In this document: in pieces, positions 16,992-26,719 of the stretch
Numbering within the stretch: the stretch's first letter is position 1
How the letters are laid out: every line of letters begins with the position of its first letter
Origin: Curtobacterium luteum
GTDB taxonomy: Bacteria; Actinomycetota; Actinomycetes; Actinomycetales; Microbacteriaceae
Assembly: GCF_014646995.1 (NCBI RefSeq)
Contig: NZ_BMOI01000008.1
Coordinates: forward strand, 116,093 to 180,092
Reading direction: 5' to 3'
DNA: 64,000 nucleotides
The notes under the pieces: generated by a model
The model's database searches: none
Told to the model about the DNA's origin: nothing
Seen by the model: the letters and a program-made list of their open reading frames with translations, nothing else
Position numbers and translations under genes: made by a program

Positions 16992-18041
16992 TCAGTACGC
17001 GAGAGCGCGGTCGACGGCCTCGAGGACGCGGTCGGCGTCCGGGAGGTGGAGGTGCTCGAGCTTCGACACCGGGAACGGGACGTCGAAGCCGGACACCCGC
17101 AGCGGGGGCGCCTGCAGCGTGTAGAAGGCACGCTCCGCGACCGTGGCGGCGATCTCGCTGCCGACGCTCACGAAGCCCGACGCCTCTTGTGCGATGACGA
17201 GCCGACCGGTCTTCGCGACCGAGGCGAGCAGCGGCTCCCAGTCGATCGGGGAGATCGAGCGGAGGTCCACGACCTCGCAGCTCGTGCCCTCGGACTCGGC
17301 GATCTCGGCCGCCTGCATGAGCGTGGCGACCATCGCGCCGTGGCCGACGAGGGTGACCTCGGTGCCGGTGCGGGCGACCCGCGTGGTGTGCATCGGCACG
17401 TGGCCGTCGACGAGGTCGACCTGCCCCTTCGGCCAGTAACGGGACTTCGGCTCGAGGAAGACCACCGGGTCCTTCGACGCCACTGCTTCCTGGATCATCC
17501 AGTAGGCGTCGTTCGGGGTGCTCGGGCTCACGACCCGGAGGCCGGCGGTGTGCGCGAAGTACGCCTCCGGGGACTCCTGGTGGTGCTCCACGGCACCGAT
17601 GTGGCCGCCGTAGGGGATGCGGATGACGACCGGCAGCGACATGTGCGCCGGGAGCCGGTTCTGCATCTTCGCGAGCTGCGAGGTGATCTGGTCGAAGCCG
17701 GGCCACACGAAGCCGTCGAACTGGATCTCGACGACCGGTCGGTAGCCGCGCAGGGCCAGGCCGATCGCGGTGCCGATGATGCCGGACTCGGCGAGCGGGG
17801 TGTCCCGCACGCGCTCGGGGCCGAAGCGGTCCTGCAGGCCCTCGGTGATGCGGAAGACCCCGCCGAGCTGGCCGATGTCCTCGCCCAAGAGCAGGACCTT
17901 GTCGTCGGCCTCCATCGCGGCGGCGAGCCCGGCGTTGAGCGCCTTGGCCATGGTCAGCGTGGGGGTGGGGTCGCTCGGGACCTCGCCGGCGCCGGGGTGG
18001 GCCCGGAGCGTGTAGTCGAAGAGCTGCTCGGTCGTGCTCAT
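16992..18041 (-). CDS. bkdB: 2-oxoacid dehydrogenase E1 beta subunit
   Basis: A 349-residue transketolase-like beta chain. Family features include [20 protein letters not shown] (about 49-68), the [18 protein letters not shown] stretch and the C-terminal [12 protein letters not shown]. With the alpha chain it binds thiamine diphosphate and decarboxylates branched 2-oxoacids. It overlaps the alpha gene by one base (TGATG) and lies 37 bases before E2. In such bacteria the products prime iso and anteiso fatty acids; that role is inferred. Confidence 0.9.
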   Translation of the reverse strand: MSTTEQLFDYTLRAHPGAGEVPSDPTPTLTMAKALNAGLAAAMEADDKVLLLGEDIGQLGGVFRITEGLQDRFGPERVRDTPLAESGIIGTAIGLALRGYRPVVEIQFDGFVWPGFDQITSQLAKMQNRLPAHMSLPVVIRIPYGGHIGAVEHHQESPEAYFAHTAGLRVVSPSTPNDAYWMIQEAVASKDPVVFLEPKSRYWPKGQVDLVDGHVPMHTTRVARTGTEVTLVGHGAMVATLMQAAEIAESEGTSCEVVDLRSISPIDWEPLLASVAKTGRLVIAQEASGFVSVGSEIAATVAERAFYTLQAPPLRVSGFDVPFPVSKLEHLHLPDADRVLEAVDRALAY

Positions 18042-19174
18042 CAGTGGGCGCTCCCCTCGAAGCCGGCTTCGTAGTGCTCGAGCCAGGCCTTCTGCTCGGC
18101 GACGAGCGGGTGCGGCTCGCGGTAGACGTTGTCGAACATGACGTCGACGGGCGGCGGGGTCAGCTCCACCGTGCGGCGACGGACGTCGGCGGCGAGGTCC
18201 TCGCCCTCGGCGTCGAACGCGGCGAACTGCTCGTCGGTCGCGCCCTTCGAGCGGAGGTAGGCCTCGGAGCGCGCGATCGGGTCGCGGCGGACCCAGTCCT
18301 CGAGCTCGCCGTCGGCGCGGTACCGACTCGGGTCGTCCGAGCTGGTGTGGGCGCCGATGCGGTAGGTGTCGGCCTCGATGAACGCCGGACCCTGGCCGCT
18401 GCGAGCGTGCTCGGTCGCGACGACGGATGCCGTGTAGGACGCGAGGATGTCGTTGCCGTCGATGAGGACGCTCGGGATGCCGAAGCCACGCGGGCGGTCG
18501 ACGAGCGGGGTCGGCGACTGCACGGTCACCGGGACGGAGATCGCCCAGTGGTTGTTCTGCAGGAAGAACACGACGGGCGCCTGCGTCGAGGTGGCGAAGA
18601 CGAACGCCTCGTTCACGTCACCCTGGCTGGTCGCGCCGTCGCCGAAGTACACGATGGAGCATGCGTCGACGTCCGGATCGCCCGTTCCGACGACGCCGTC
18701 GAGCTTCTGCCCGAGCGCGTACCCGGTCGCGTGGAGCGTCTGCGAGCCGATCACGAGCGTCGAGATGTGCGTGTTCCCACGCTCGTCCGGGTCCCAGCCG
18801 CCGTGCGTCTGGCCGCGGTACATCGCGATGATCTCCATCGGCTCGACGCCACGCTCGGTGGTGACGGCGTGCTCGCGGTACGACGGGAAGACGTGGTCCT
18901 GGGCGCGGAGCGCGAAGACGGAGCCGGTCTGCGCCGCCTCTTGCCCGTGGCTCGGCACCCAGAGCCCGAGCTGCCCGGTGCGCTGGAGGTTGTGTCCGGC
19001 GTGGTCGAACCGGCGGGTGAGCACCATGCGGCGGTGCATCGCCAGCAGGGTCTCGTCCGGGATCGCCCGCGCTGCGGCGGCGAACTCGGCGTTCTCGTCG
19101 GTCTCCACGAACCGACCCTCGGGGTCGAGGAGCCGGATGGTGCTCGTCGCGGGAGCCGCGGCGCGGAATGACAT
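18041..19174 (-). CDS. bkdA: 2-oxoacid dehydrogenase E1 alpha subunit
   Basis: A 377-residue alpha chain. The thiamine diphosphate motif is GDGATSQGDVNEAF followed by FFLQNNHWAIS. The phosphorylation-loop region HTSSDDPSRYR is recognisable. The ATG at 19174 matches usual family starts; an upstream extension overlaps the aminotransferase frame. It is first in the three-gene bkd-like operon and ends 24 bases from the aminotransferase stop. E3 (lipoamide dehydrogenase) is not in this window. Confidence 0.9.
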   Translation of the reverse strand: MSFRAAAPATSTIRLLDPEGRFVETDENAEFAAAARAIPDETLLAMHRRMVLTRRFDHAGHNLQRTGQLGLWVPSHGQEAAQTGSVFALRAQDHVFPSYREHAVTTERGVEPMEIIAMYRGQTHGGWDPDERGNTHISTLVIGSQTLHATGYALGQKLDGVVGTGDPDVDACSIVYFGDGATSQGDVNEAFVFATSTQAPVVFFLQNNHWAISVPVTVQSPTPLVDRPRGFGIPSVLIDGNDILASYTASVVATEHARSGQGPAFIEADTYRIGAHTSSDDPSRYRADGELEDWVRRDPIARSEAYLRSKGATDEQFAAFDAEGEDLAADVRRRTVELTPPPVDVMFDNVYREPHPLVAEQKAWLEHYEAGFEGSAH

Positions 19175-19197
19175 GCGGGCCAGCGTAGCGGCAGCGG

Positions 19198-20277
19198 TCA
19201 ACGGGCCGATGTGAGGTCCCCCACAAGCGACCGGGCCGTTTCGAGGAGCGTTTCCACAGCCTCGTGCTCGCCGATCGAGATGCGGATGCCCTCCGGCGGG
19301 AAGGCGCGGACGATGATCCCCGCGGCCTCGAACGCCTCGGCTGCGGCAGCCGTCCCGGTGCCGGTCGGCAGCCAGACGAAGTTGCCCTGGGCGTCGGGGA
19401 CGGGCCAGCCCTGGTCGCGCAGCGCGGCGACGATGCGGTCGCGGCTGTCGGCGAGCTCGGCGACGCGTTCGAGCAGTTCGTCCTCGCGCTCGAGGCTCGC
19501 GAGCGCCGCGGCCTGCCCCTGCGCGGTGACCGACAGCGGGATCGCGCACGCACGGACGGCGTCGAGCACGTACTGCGGCCCGATCGCGTAGCCGACACGG
19601 AGGCCGGCGAGTCCGTACGCCTTCGAGAACGTCCGCAGGACGACCAGGTTCGGGAAGCGTCCGATGAGCGCTCCGCCGCGGACCGCCGCAGGGTCGGTGA
19701 CGAACTCGGCGTAGGCCTCGTCGAGGACCACGAGCACGGTCGACGGCACGGACGCCATGAACCGGTCGAACTCGTCGGCGGTGACGATCGGGCCCGTGGG
19801 GTTGTTCGGCGTGCAGACGATCACCATGCGGGTGCGCTCGGTGACGGCGGCGGCCACCGCGTCGAGGTCGTGCCCGCCGTCCGGCCGGTTCGGCACCTGC
19901 ACGCTCGTCGCCCCCGCGACGGTGACGACCCCGGGGTAGGCCTCGAAGGACCGCCAGGCGTAGACGACCTCGTCGCCGGGGCCGCTCGTGGCCTTCGCCA
20001 GCTCGTGCAGGATCGCGACGCTGCCGGGGGCGACGTGGACCTCGTCCGCGGTGACGTCGAACCGGCGCGCCAGCTCGGCACGGACGGCGAGGGCGGTGGC
20101 GTCCGGGTAGCGGTTGAACGCCGTCTGCGCCTGCACGGCCTGCACGACACCGGGCAGCGGCGGGAAGGGGTTCTCGTTGCTCGAGAGCTTGAACGCGTCC
20201 GCCGCTGCCTGACGACCCTGCTTGTACGCGGGCAGCACGGCGATGTCGGGACGGATGTGGACGCGCTCGTCGCTCAT
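19198..20277 (-). CDS. HisC-like aminotransferase
   Basis: A 359-residue class I/II PLP aminotransferase of the histidinol-phosphate/aromatic group. It has the N-terminal KLSSNENPF, the central [16 protein letters not shown], and the PLP lysine in [15 protein letters not shown]. It stands away from his genes and upstream of a dehydrogenase operon on the same strand, which suggests an aromatic or branched amino-acid role (Pat-like) as readily as histidine synthesis. The ATG at 20277 starts [10 protein letters not shown]. Co-transcription with the bkd-like genes is possible, with a 23-base gap. Confidence 0.85.
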   Translation of the reverse strand: MSDERVHIRPDIAVLPAYKQGRQAAADAFKLSSNENPFPPLPGVVQAVQAQTAFNRYPDATALAVRAELARRFDVTADEVHVAPGSVAILHELAKATSGPGDEVVYAWRSFEAYPGVVTVAGATSVQVPNRPDGGHDLDAVAAAVTERTRMVIVCTPNNPTGPIVTADEFDRFMASVPSTVLVVLDEAYAEFVTDPAAVRGGALIGRFPNLVVLRTFSKAYGLAGLRVGYAIGPQYVLDAVRACAIPLSVTAQGQAAALASLEREDELLERVAELADSRDRIVAALRDQGWPVPDAQGNFVWLPTGTGTAAAAEAFEAAGIIVRAFPPEGIRISIGEHEAVETLLETARSLVGDLTSAR

Positions 20278-20341
20278 CCCGTCAGGGTACCGGCAGCGGT
20301 CTCGCGGCACGCGCCCTGGTGGGCCCGGGCATCATGGGCGC

Positions 20342-20740
20342 ATGCGATTCCTCGTCCGCCTCGTCGTCAACGCCCTCGCGCTCTGGCTCACCACCCTCCT
20401 GGTGAGCGGCGTCTCCGTGACCGCGTTCGGGGACGGCGGCACGACCGCGACCGTCCTCACCTTCCTGCTCGTCGCGTTCGTCTTCGGCCTCGTCAACGCG
20501 GTCATCGGGACGATCATCCGGGTGGTCGCGTTCCCGCTGTACATCCTGACCCTCGGGCTCATCTCGTTCGTCGTGAACGCCGTGCTGCTGCTCATCGTCG
20601 CCGGGATCTCGACCGCGATCGGCTTCGGGCTGCACGTCGACTCCTTCGGGTGGGGCATCGTGGGCGCCTTCGTCCTGGCCGTCTTCGCCTGGCTGATCGG
20701 CCTGTTCGTGCGGCCGGTGCTCGACCGCGGCCGCGCGTGA
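20342..20740 (+). CDS. YvlD-like / phage-holin superfamily IV membrane protein
   Basis: A 132-residue, four-helix membrane protein that is almost entirely hydrophobic, with the family pattern FGLVNAVIGTIIRVVAFPLYILTLGL and a closing RPVLDRGR. YvlD-type proteins are widespread and often linked to envelope stress, but their activity is not established; the holin name is historical. It is divergent from the aminotransferase. A 30-base tandem array follows its stop. Confidence 0.75.
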   Translation: MRFLVRLVVNALALWLTTLLVSGVSVTAFGDGGTTATVLTFLLVAFVFGLVNAVIGTIIRVVAFPLYILTLGLISFVVNAVLLLIVAGISTAIGFGLHVDSFGWGIVGAFVLAVFAWLIGLFVRPVLDRGRA

Positions 20741-20750
20741 CCGCACCGGG

Positions 20751-20838
20751 CACCGCCGGACCGGGCGCCTCGGCGCCGCGCACCGCCGGACCGGGTGCCT
20801 CGGCGCCGCGCACCGCCGCACCGGGCGCCGCCGGACCG
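20751..20838. repeat. 30-bp tandem repeat, about three copies
   Basis: The unit beginning CACCGCCGGACCGGGCGCCT is repeated at 20751, 20781 and (partly) 20811, with one or two changes. It begins ten bases after the YvlD stop. In one frame it would read as Thr-Ala-Gly-Pro-Gly-Ala-Ser-Ala-Pro-Arg repeats, but no start or continuation supports translation. Confidence 0.8.
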
Positions 20839-20975
20839 CACCTCCGGCGCGCGTGAGCGCGCACGCACCCGACGCCACCACCCACACAGGGGAGCCGTCG
20901 TCCGTGACCCGCACCGCGCCTCCCGGCCGGATCGGGGGTGTCGCCGACCACCGCGTGCTGCGCCATGATGTCCCC

Positions 20976-21488
20976 ATGACCCAGGACGCCGACGCCCCGT
21001 TCCGCGTCTCGTTCGTCTGCAGCGGCAACATCTGCCGCTCCCCCATGGCCGGCATCGTGTTCGCGCAGCTCGCCGCCGACGCCGGGATGAGCGACCGGTT
21101 CGTCGTCGAGTCCGCGGGCACCGGCGACTGGCACGTCGGCGAGCCGGCGGACGAGCGGACGATCGCGGCCCTCGCCGCGCGCGGATACGATGGGAGCAGG
21201 CATCGCGCCCGCCAGTTCGACCCGGACCGGTTCCCGGACCTCGACCTGGTGGTCGCACTCGACCGCTCCCACGAACGCGTCCTGCGGTCGTGGGCACCGA
21301 CCATGGACGACGCCGCGAAGGTGACGCTCCTGCTGCGGTACGACGACGCCTGGCCCCAGCAGACCGACGTACCGGACCCGTACTACGCGGACCGGCACGA
21401 GTTCGACCGAGTGCTCTCGACCGTCGAACGGGCCTGCCGGGCGCTCTTCCGCCAACTCGAGCCGGCAGTCCGTCAGGGAGCCCCATGA
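20976..21488 (+). CDS. Low-molecular-weight protein-tyrosine phosphatase
   Basis: A 170-residue cytoplasmic phosphatase. The catalytic P-loop is CSGNICRSP (Cys15 to Arg21) and the general-acid aspartate sits in the late DPYYADRHEF. The ATG at 20976 is chosen because the P-loop lies about 15 residues in, the usual spacing. It would remove phosphate from tyrosine or phospho-arginine. Its stop overlaps purB (ATGA), so the two are co-translated, although no functional link is obvious. Confidence 0.9.
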   Translation: MTQDADAPFRVSFVCSGNICRSPMAGIVFAQLAADAGMSDRFVVESAGTGDWHVGEPADERTIAALAARGYDGSRHRARQFDPDRFPDLDLVVALDRSHERVLRSWAPTMDDAAKVTLLLRYDDAWPQQTDVPDPYYADRHEFDRVLSTVERACRALFRQLEPAVRQGAP

Positions 21489-22870
21489 CCCCCCTTCCCC
21501 CGCAGCCGATCAGCCCGCTCGACGGGCGGTACTACCCGATCGTGCACACGGTGGGCGAGCACCTCTCCGAGGCCGGCCTCAACCGCGCCCGCATCGTGGT
21601 CGAGGTCGAGTGGCTGGTCTTCCTGACCGACCACGCGATGTTCACCACGTCGCTGCTGAGCGTCGACGACAAGGCCGCACTGCGCCGCGTCGCGGAGACC
21701 TTCGGACAGGAGCAGATCGCCGAGCTCGGCGAGATCGAGGCGACGACCCGGCACGACGTCAAGGCGGTCGAGTACTTCGTCCGCCGGCGGCTGTCGGAGC
21801 TCGGCCTCGACGCGATCGCGGAGCTCACCCACTTCGCCGCGACGAGCGAGGACGTCAACAACCTCTCGTACGCCATCACCGTGCGCGACACCGTCGACCA
21901 GGTCTGGCTGCCGGCGTTCAAGGCGGTGATCGCCGCGCTCCGCCAGATGGCCGAGGAGCTCAAGGCCGTACCGATGCTCTCGCACACGCACGGGCAGCCC
22001 GCGACGCCGACGACGCTCGGCAAGGAGCTCGCGGTGGTCGTGTACCGCCTGGAGCGAGTGCTCGCGCAGGTCGAGGCGACCGAGTACCTCGGCAAGTTCA
22101 GCGGCGCGACGGGCACGTTCTCAGCCCACCTCGCCGCCGACCCCGAGGCCGACTGGCCCGCGCTGTCGAAGGAGTTCGTCGAGGGCCTCGGGCTGACCTG
22201 GAACCCGCTGACGACGCAGATCGAGTCGCACGACTGGCAGGCCGAGCTGTACGACCGCGTCCGCCATGCGAACCGCATCCTGCACAACCTCGCCACCGAT
22301 GTGTGGACCTACATCTCGATGGGGTACTTCACGCAGATCCCGGTCGCGGGTGCCACGGGGTCGTCGACGATGCCGCACAAGATCAACCCGATCCGCTTCG
22401 AGAACGCCGAGGCGAACCTCGAGATCTCGTCGACGCTCTTCTCGACGCTGTCCGAGACCCTCGTCACGAGCCGCCTGCAGCGCGACCTGACCGACTCCAC
22501 GACGCAGCGGAACATCGGCGTCGCGTTCGGCCACTCCCTGCTCGCACTCGACAACCTCCGTCGCGGCCTGTCCGAGATCGCCGTCAACGAGGCACGGCTC
22601 GCCGAGGACCTCGACGGCAACTGGGAGGTGCTCGGCGAGGCGATCCAGACGGTCATCCGCGCCGAGGTCACCGCCGGGCAGTCGAACATCGAGGACCCCT
22701 ACGCGATGCTCAAGGAGCTCACGCGCGGCAAGCGGATCGGCCAGGCGGACCTGGTCGCGTTCGTGAACGGCCTCGACATCTCGGACGGCGCGAAGGCGCG
22801 GCTGACGAACCTCACGCCGGCGACGTACACGGGGCTCGCGGACGAGCTGGTCGACCACCTGGACGTCTGA
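21485..22870 (+). CDS. purB: Adenylosuccinate lyase
   Basis: A 461-residue fumarase/aspartase superfamily enzyme. It catalyses two steps of purine synthesis, forming AICAR and AMP with release of fumarate. It has the N-terminal PISPLDGRYYP, the catalytic-histidine segment LSHTHGQPATPTTLGKE, and the flexible signature loop GSSTMPHKINPIRFEN. The length and start match the E. coli-like PurB branch. The ATG overlaps the phosphatase stop. Confidence 0.96.
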   Translation: MTPLPPQPISPLDGRYYPIVHTVGEHLSEAGLNRARIVVEVEWLVFLTDHAMFTTSLLSVDDKAALRRVAETFGQEQIAELGEIEATTRHDVKAVEYFVRRRLSELGLDAIAELTHFAATSEDVNNLSYAITVRDTVDQVWLPAFKAVIAALRQMAEELKAVPMLSHTHGQPATPTTLGKELAVVVYRLERVLAQVEATEYLGKFSGATGTFSAHLAADPEADWPALSKEFVEGLGLTWNPLTTQIESHDWQAELYDRVRHANRILHNLATDVWTYISMGYFTQIPVAGATGSSTMPHKINPIRFENAEANLEISSTLFSTLSETLVTSRLQRDLTDSTTQRNIGVAFGHSLLALDNLRRGLSEIAVNEARLAEDLDGNWEVLGEAIQTVIRAEVTAGQSNIEDPYAMLKELTRGKRIGQADLVAFVNGLDISDGAKARLTNLTPATYTGLADELVDHLDV

Positions 22871-22910
22871 CGCTCCACGCCCGACGCTCCAAGTCCGTCG
22901 CTCCACGTCC

Positions 22911-22945
22911 GACGGCCGTCCCCGCGAAGCGCGGAGGCGGCCGTC
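22911..22945. terminator. Bidirectional hairpin between purB and lysR
   Basis: GACGGCCG and CGGCCGTC form the outer stem, with CCGCG/CGCGG inside. It sits between two convergent genes and could end transcription in both directions. The preceding 22871-22910 holds three imperfect copies of CGCTCCACGCCCGA-like sequence. Confidence 0.65.
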
Positions 22946-23008
22946 TGCGGTCGTGCGTCACGCATCGGCCTGGAGGCCCGGGTCGGTCCCGCCGCGACCG
23001 TCACCGGC

Positions 23009-23923
23009 TCAGGCGGTGACGTCGTGCGCCTCGGCGACCAGCGCCTCCAGGACGGTCCGCACCCCGGGACGGACCGCACGGTCCGGGCGGACGAGCGCGT
23101 CGATGCGACGTCCGGCCCGGACGTCCGCGAGCTCGGCGAGGTGGAACCGGCCCGGCGCCCGTGTGCCCGAGGTCCAGCGCGGCACCAGGGCGATGCCGTG
23201 CCCGGCGGCGACGAGGTTCTCGATGAGCGGGAGGTGGATCGTCCGGAAGGCGACGCTCGGCGGAGTGTCCGTCGCGGCCGCGAGCGCGGTGAGCACCCGG
23301 TCGATGGGGTAGCTCTCCGGGACCCCGATCCACGTCTCCCCCACGACGTCGTCGATGGCGACCCGACGGCGTCCGGCGAGGGGGTGGTCGGTCGGGAACG
23401 CGACGTCGAGCGGCTCGCGCAGCAGCGGGAACGTCCGGAGGCCTGCCCGTCCCGCGGGCGGCGCGCCGTCCGGACGGTGCCCGACGACGACGTCGTGGTC
23501 GGCGGCGAGCGGCCCGAACTCGTCCTCGCTGACGTCCACGTCGACGAGCACGAGCTCGATGCCCGGGTGTTCCCGCATCCGGCTGAGGAGGCCGGGGAGC
23601 AGGAGCTCGGCGGCCGACGGGAAGATCGCGAGGTCGACCTGGCCGATGGTGCCGCCCAAGTGCTCGCGCCAGGCGGCGTCCACCGCGGCGACGGCGGTGG
23701 CCACCCCGGTGGCGAGCCCCGCGAGCACCCGGCCGTCCTCGGTGAGGCAGACGCCGCGGCCCCGACGTTCGACGAGCGGGACCCCGGCCTGCCGCTGGAG
23801 GGTGCGGAGCTGCTGCGACACCGCACTCGGGGTGCGGTGGGTGGCCTCGGCGACGGCGGTGACGCTGCCGCGGTCGGCGAGTTCGCGGAGGACCGCGAGG
23901 AGCTGCACGTCGAAGTCGACCAT
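23009..23923 (-). CDS. LysR-family transcriptional regulator
   Basis: A 304-residue LysR protein. The winged helix at the N-terminus reads LLAVLRELADRGSVTAVAEATHRTPSAVSQQLRTLQRQ, and the inducer-binding domain runs from about residue 90. It is divergent from the EamA transporter with only about 70 bases between starts, so it likely controls that exporter and itself. The inducer is unknown. Confidence 0.9.
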   Translation of the reverse strand: MVDFDVQLLAVLRELADRGSVTAVAEATHRTPSAVSQQLRTLQRQAGVPLVERRGRGVCLTEDGRVLAGLATGVATAVAAVDAAWREHLGGTIGQVDLAIFPSAAELLLPGLLSRMREHPGIELVLVDVDVSEDEFGPLAADHDVVVGHRPDGAPPAGRAGLRTFPLLREPLDVAFPTDHPLAGRRRVAIDDVVGETWIGVPESYPIDRVLTALAAATDTPPSVAFRTIHLPLIENLVAAGHGIALVPRWTSGTRAPGRFHLAELADVRAGRRIDALVRPDRAVRPGVRTVLEALVAEAHDVTA

Positions 23924-23994
23924 GCAGGGACACTACATCGCCGCTGTCGGATCATTCGCTGGTGCTACAGCGTCGTGCTCGCCAGGCTGGAGGC

Positions 23995-25038
23995 GTGCTC
24001 GCTCGTGACCGTCTCCTCGCCGTCGTCGTGGCCGTGGCCTGGGGGCTGAACTTCCCCGCCACCGCCCTGGCGCTCGACCACTTCCCGCCGTTCCTGCTCG
24101 CCGCGCTCCGGTTCACCCTGCTCGCGGTGCCGACGGTGCTCTTCGTGCCGCGGCCGCGCATCCCGTTCGGCCGGCTGCTGCTGGTGGGGTTCGGGCTCGG
24201 GGTCCTGCAGTTCGCGTTCCTCTACCTCAGCATGGCGTCCGGCATGCCGTCGGGGTTGGCGTCGCTCGTGCTGCAGGCGTCGGCGCCGTTCACGGTCGTC
24301 CTCGCCGGGGTGTTCCTGCGGGAGCGCCTCAGCGGGCGGCAGGTCGTCGGGGTGACGGTCGCGGTGTGCGCGCTCGCGGCGATCGCGGTGCACCGTGCGC
24401 AGGCGGCGGCGCTCCTGCCCGTCGTGCTGGCGCTCTGCGGGGCGCTCGGGTGGGCGATCGGCAACGTCGCGACGCGGCGGGCCGGGGCCCCGAACCCGCT
24501 GCACCTCACGCTCTGGTGGTCGATCGTGCCGCCGGTGCCGATGGCGGTGCTGTCGGTGGTCGTCGAGGGTCCGTCGCGCATCGGTCAGGCGCTCGGCACG
24601 GTCTTCACGCGCGCAGCACTGCCGGCCGACCTCGGCCTGCTCTACATCGTCCTCGTGGCGACCCTCGTCGGGTACGGCATCTGGTCGCGGCTGATGGGGA
24701 CCTACCCGTCGAGCACGGTCGCGCCGTTCTCGATGCTCGTGCCCGTGGTTGGGGTGCTCGCCTCGTGGGTGGCGTTCGGGGAGGCGCCGGACGCGGTCGA
24801 GGTCGTGGCGGGGGCGGTCGTCGTGGGCGCCGTGCTGTGGTCGTCGCGGCCGGCTCGGCGGGCCCGGTCGGCGCCGTCGGCGCTGCCGCCCGCGGTGTCG
24901 CCCTCGGCTGGTGGCGTGCCGGCGGCGGCGGGCGGCGTGCCGGCCCCGTCCTCCGGGGCCGGCGGCACCCCGGGGGCGGGCGGCGTGTCGTCCCCGGCGC
25001 CGACCCTCAGCCCCGGTGCTGTCGACGCTCCGCGATGA
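23995..25038 (+). CDS. EamA/DMT-family transporter
   Basis: A 347-residue drug/metabolite transporter with ten helices in two EamA repeats (about residues 5-130 and 140-275). It begins VLARDRLLAVVVAVAWGLNFP from a GTG; an earlier in-frame ATG at 23962 is possible. After the last helix a 65-residue Pro/Gly/Ala/Ser tail with GGVPA-type repeats is unusual. Its 3' end overlaps the convergent epimerase by 32 bases, so the tail may be a recent extension. Family members export amino acids or similar metabolites. Confidence 0.85.
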   Translation: MLARDRLLAVVVAVAWGLNFPATALALDHFPPFLLAALRFTLLAVPTVLFVPRPRIPFGRLLLVGFGLGVLQFAFLYLSMASGMPSGLASLVLQASAPFTVVLAGVFLRERLSGRQVVGVTVAVCALAAIAVHRAQAAALLPVVLALCGALGWAIGNVATRRAGAPNPLHLTLWWSIVPPVPMAVLSVVVEGPSRIGQALGTVFTRAALPADLGLLYIVLVATLVGYGIWSRLMGTYPSSTVAPFSMLVPVVGVLASWVAFGEAPDAVEVVAGAVVVGAVLWSSRPARRARSAPSALPPAVSPSAGGVPAAAGGVPAPSSGAGGTPGAGGVSSPAPTLSPGAVDAPR

Positions 25039-26017
25039 TCCCGGCGAGCGCGCCCCGGAGCTCCGGGTACCGGAACTCGTAGCCGGCCTCGAGCAGCCGC
25101 GTCGGCACCACCCACCGGCTCTTCAGCACCAGCTCGGTCTCCGTGCGGATCACGAACGAGCCGAGCTCGAGCATCCACCGGGTCGTCGGGAGTCCGAACC
25201 GCCGCCCGACCGCGTCGCGGATCGTCGCCATCACCGTCCGGTTGTCCGACGGGTTCGGGCTCGACACGTTCACCGGGCCGTCGATCGCCTCGTGGTCGCG
25301 CACGAAGCGGATCGCACCGACGACGTCGTCCAGGTGCACCCAGCTGAACCGCTGCCGTCCACGGGTGTGCCGGTGGTGGTGGTACGTGCCGGCGCGGAGC
25401 CGGGAGCGGGTCGGGAACCAGGCGCCGTCGTACTGCGGACCACCGAGGCCGGCCTGCGCCAGACGGAGCAGCGGGACGAGGGCGCTGCCGTCCCCGAACA
25501 CGATCGCCATGCGCAGGGCCACCCGGCGCGTGCCCGGGAGGTCGGCACCGAAGAACGCCTGCTCCCACGCCTTCGCGATCCCGACCGAGAACCCCTCGCC
25601 GAGCTCACCCGTGGCCTCGTCCTGCGGGCGGTCGTCGGCGTGCCGGTAGATGGTCGCGGTGGACGCGTTCACCCACAGCGGGGTCGGGTGCTCGCTCGTC
25701 CGGATCGCCTCGGCCAGTTCGAGCGTCGTGTCCACCCGGGAGCGCAGGATCTCCCTGCGGTTCCGTCGTCCGTAGCGGCAGTTGACGCTCTTGCCCGCCA
25801 TGTTGACGACCAGCGCGGCACCGTCCACGAGCTCGCGGATGCGGAGGGTGTTGCCCCACACGGCGTCGCCCGTGCGGCCGACGGTGACGACCTCGTAGCG
25901 CTCGTCCGCGAAGGCGCGGCGCAGGGCCTGCCCGACGAACCCGCTCGCGCCCGCGACGACCACGCGGGGCTTCGGCTCCGGCGTCCCCGGTGTTCCCGGT
26001 GTCCCAGGTGTTCCCAT
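25007..26017 (-). CDS. TIGR01777-family NAD(P)-dependent epimerase
   Basis: A 336-residue atypical SDR (SDR39U1-like). After an N-terminal GTPGTPGTP repeat of nine-base units, the nucleotide-binding loop is VVVAGASGFVGQAL (about 19-32). The family has NMAGKSVNCRY, here near residue 92. The reaction is unknown. It is coupled by one-base overlap to the DUF4166 gene upstream, a pairing seen in other bacteria. The 3' end runs 32 bases into the convergent EamA gene. Confidence 0.85.
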   Translation of the reverse strand: MGTPGTPGTPGTPEPKPRVVVAGASGFVGQALRRAFADERYEVVTVGRTGDAVWGNTLRIRELVDGAALVVNMAGKSVNCRYGRRNRREILRSRVDTTLELAEAIRTSEHPTPLWVNASTATIYRHADDRPQDEATGELGEGFSVGIAKAWEQAFFGADLPGTRRVALRMAIVFGDGSALVPLLRLAQAGLGGPQYDGAWFPTRSRLRAGTYHHHRHTRGRQRFSWVHLDDVVGAIRFVRDHEAIDGPVNVSSPNPSDNRTVMATIRDAVGRRFGLPTTRWMLELGSFVIRTETELVLKSRWVVPTRLLEAGYEFRYPELRGALAGIIAERRQHRG

Positions 26018-26673
26018 CAGCGTTCTCCTTCCGGCACGACGGAGTAGCTGAACGCCCCCTCGTACCGGTACAGCGTGCCGAGGACCGGCATCGCGAGCAC
26101 CAGGGACACGCGCTGCAGGTCGGCATCGTCATCGAATCGTTCGACGAGCGTCACACGCGGTGCGGTGACGGCCGGGAGGCCCCACTCCCGTCCCAGCGCA
26201 CGGAACGCCACGTGCGTGGAGACGAGACGAAGCGCACCCGCGTCCGGCCCGTCCGTCGGGACCTCCGCGCGGAGCCGGGCGGACACGCGCCCGCGGCGGC
26301 CGAGGTGGTCGACCAGACCGTCCGGCCCCGCCGTGATCGCGTCGACCATGGTGCGGTCGCCGAATCGGAACCGGAACGTGCGGTGCGCCCGGACCGCGAA
26401 GTCTCCGGGGCCCGGACCGCGCCCGACGCGCACGGGGCGGTTCTCGACCGTGAAGGGCACGTTGCGCTCACAGACCGGGAACATCACCGCGTCACGGGCG
26501 AACCAGGCCAGGAGCGGCCAGAGCCAGCGGCGCGGTGTCCCCACGACGTCGAACACTCCGGACCCCCGACCGACGTGCCCGACCGGGACCGGGCCGAAGT
26601 AGGTGCGCAGGCGGGGGTGGAGCCGGGCGAGGGCGTCCGCGGGGGTGCTCAGCTCGTACGGTGACCGACTCAC
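26017..26673 (-). CDS. DUF4166 protein
   Basis: A 218-residue protein of the DUF4166 type, recognised by the FGPVPVGHVGRGSGVFDVVGTPRRWLWP opening and a beta-rich remainder. No catalytic motif is evident. It precedes and is translationally coupled to the TIGR01777 epimerase, and fused versions of the two are known, so they probably act on the same substrate. The start is the ATG at 26673; the divergent metal exporter begins 46 bases away. Confidence 0.75.
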   Translation of the reverse strand: MSRSPYELSTPADALARLHPRLRTYFGPVPVGHVGRGSGVFDVVGTPRRWLWPLLAWFARDAVMFPVCERNVPFTVENRPVRVGRGPGPGDFAVRAHRTFRFRFGDRTMVDAITAGPDGLVDHLGRRGRVSARLRAEVPTDGPDAGALRLVSTHVAFRALGREWGLPAVTAPRVTLVERFDDDADLQRVSLVLAMPVLGTLYRYEGAFSYSVVPEGER

Positions 26674-26719
26674 AGCCTGATCCTGGCACGGCGTCGGCGG
26701 CGGTCCCTACGATGTCGGC

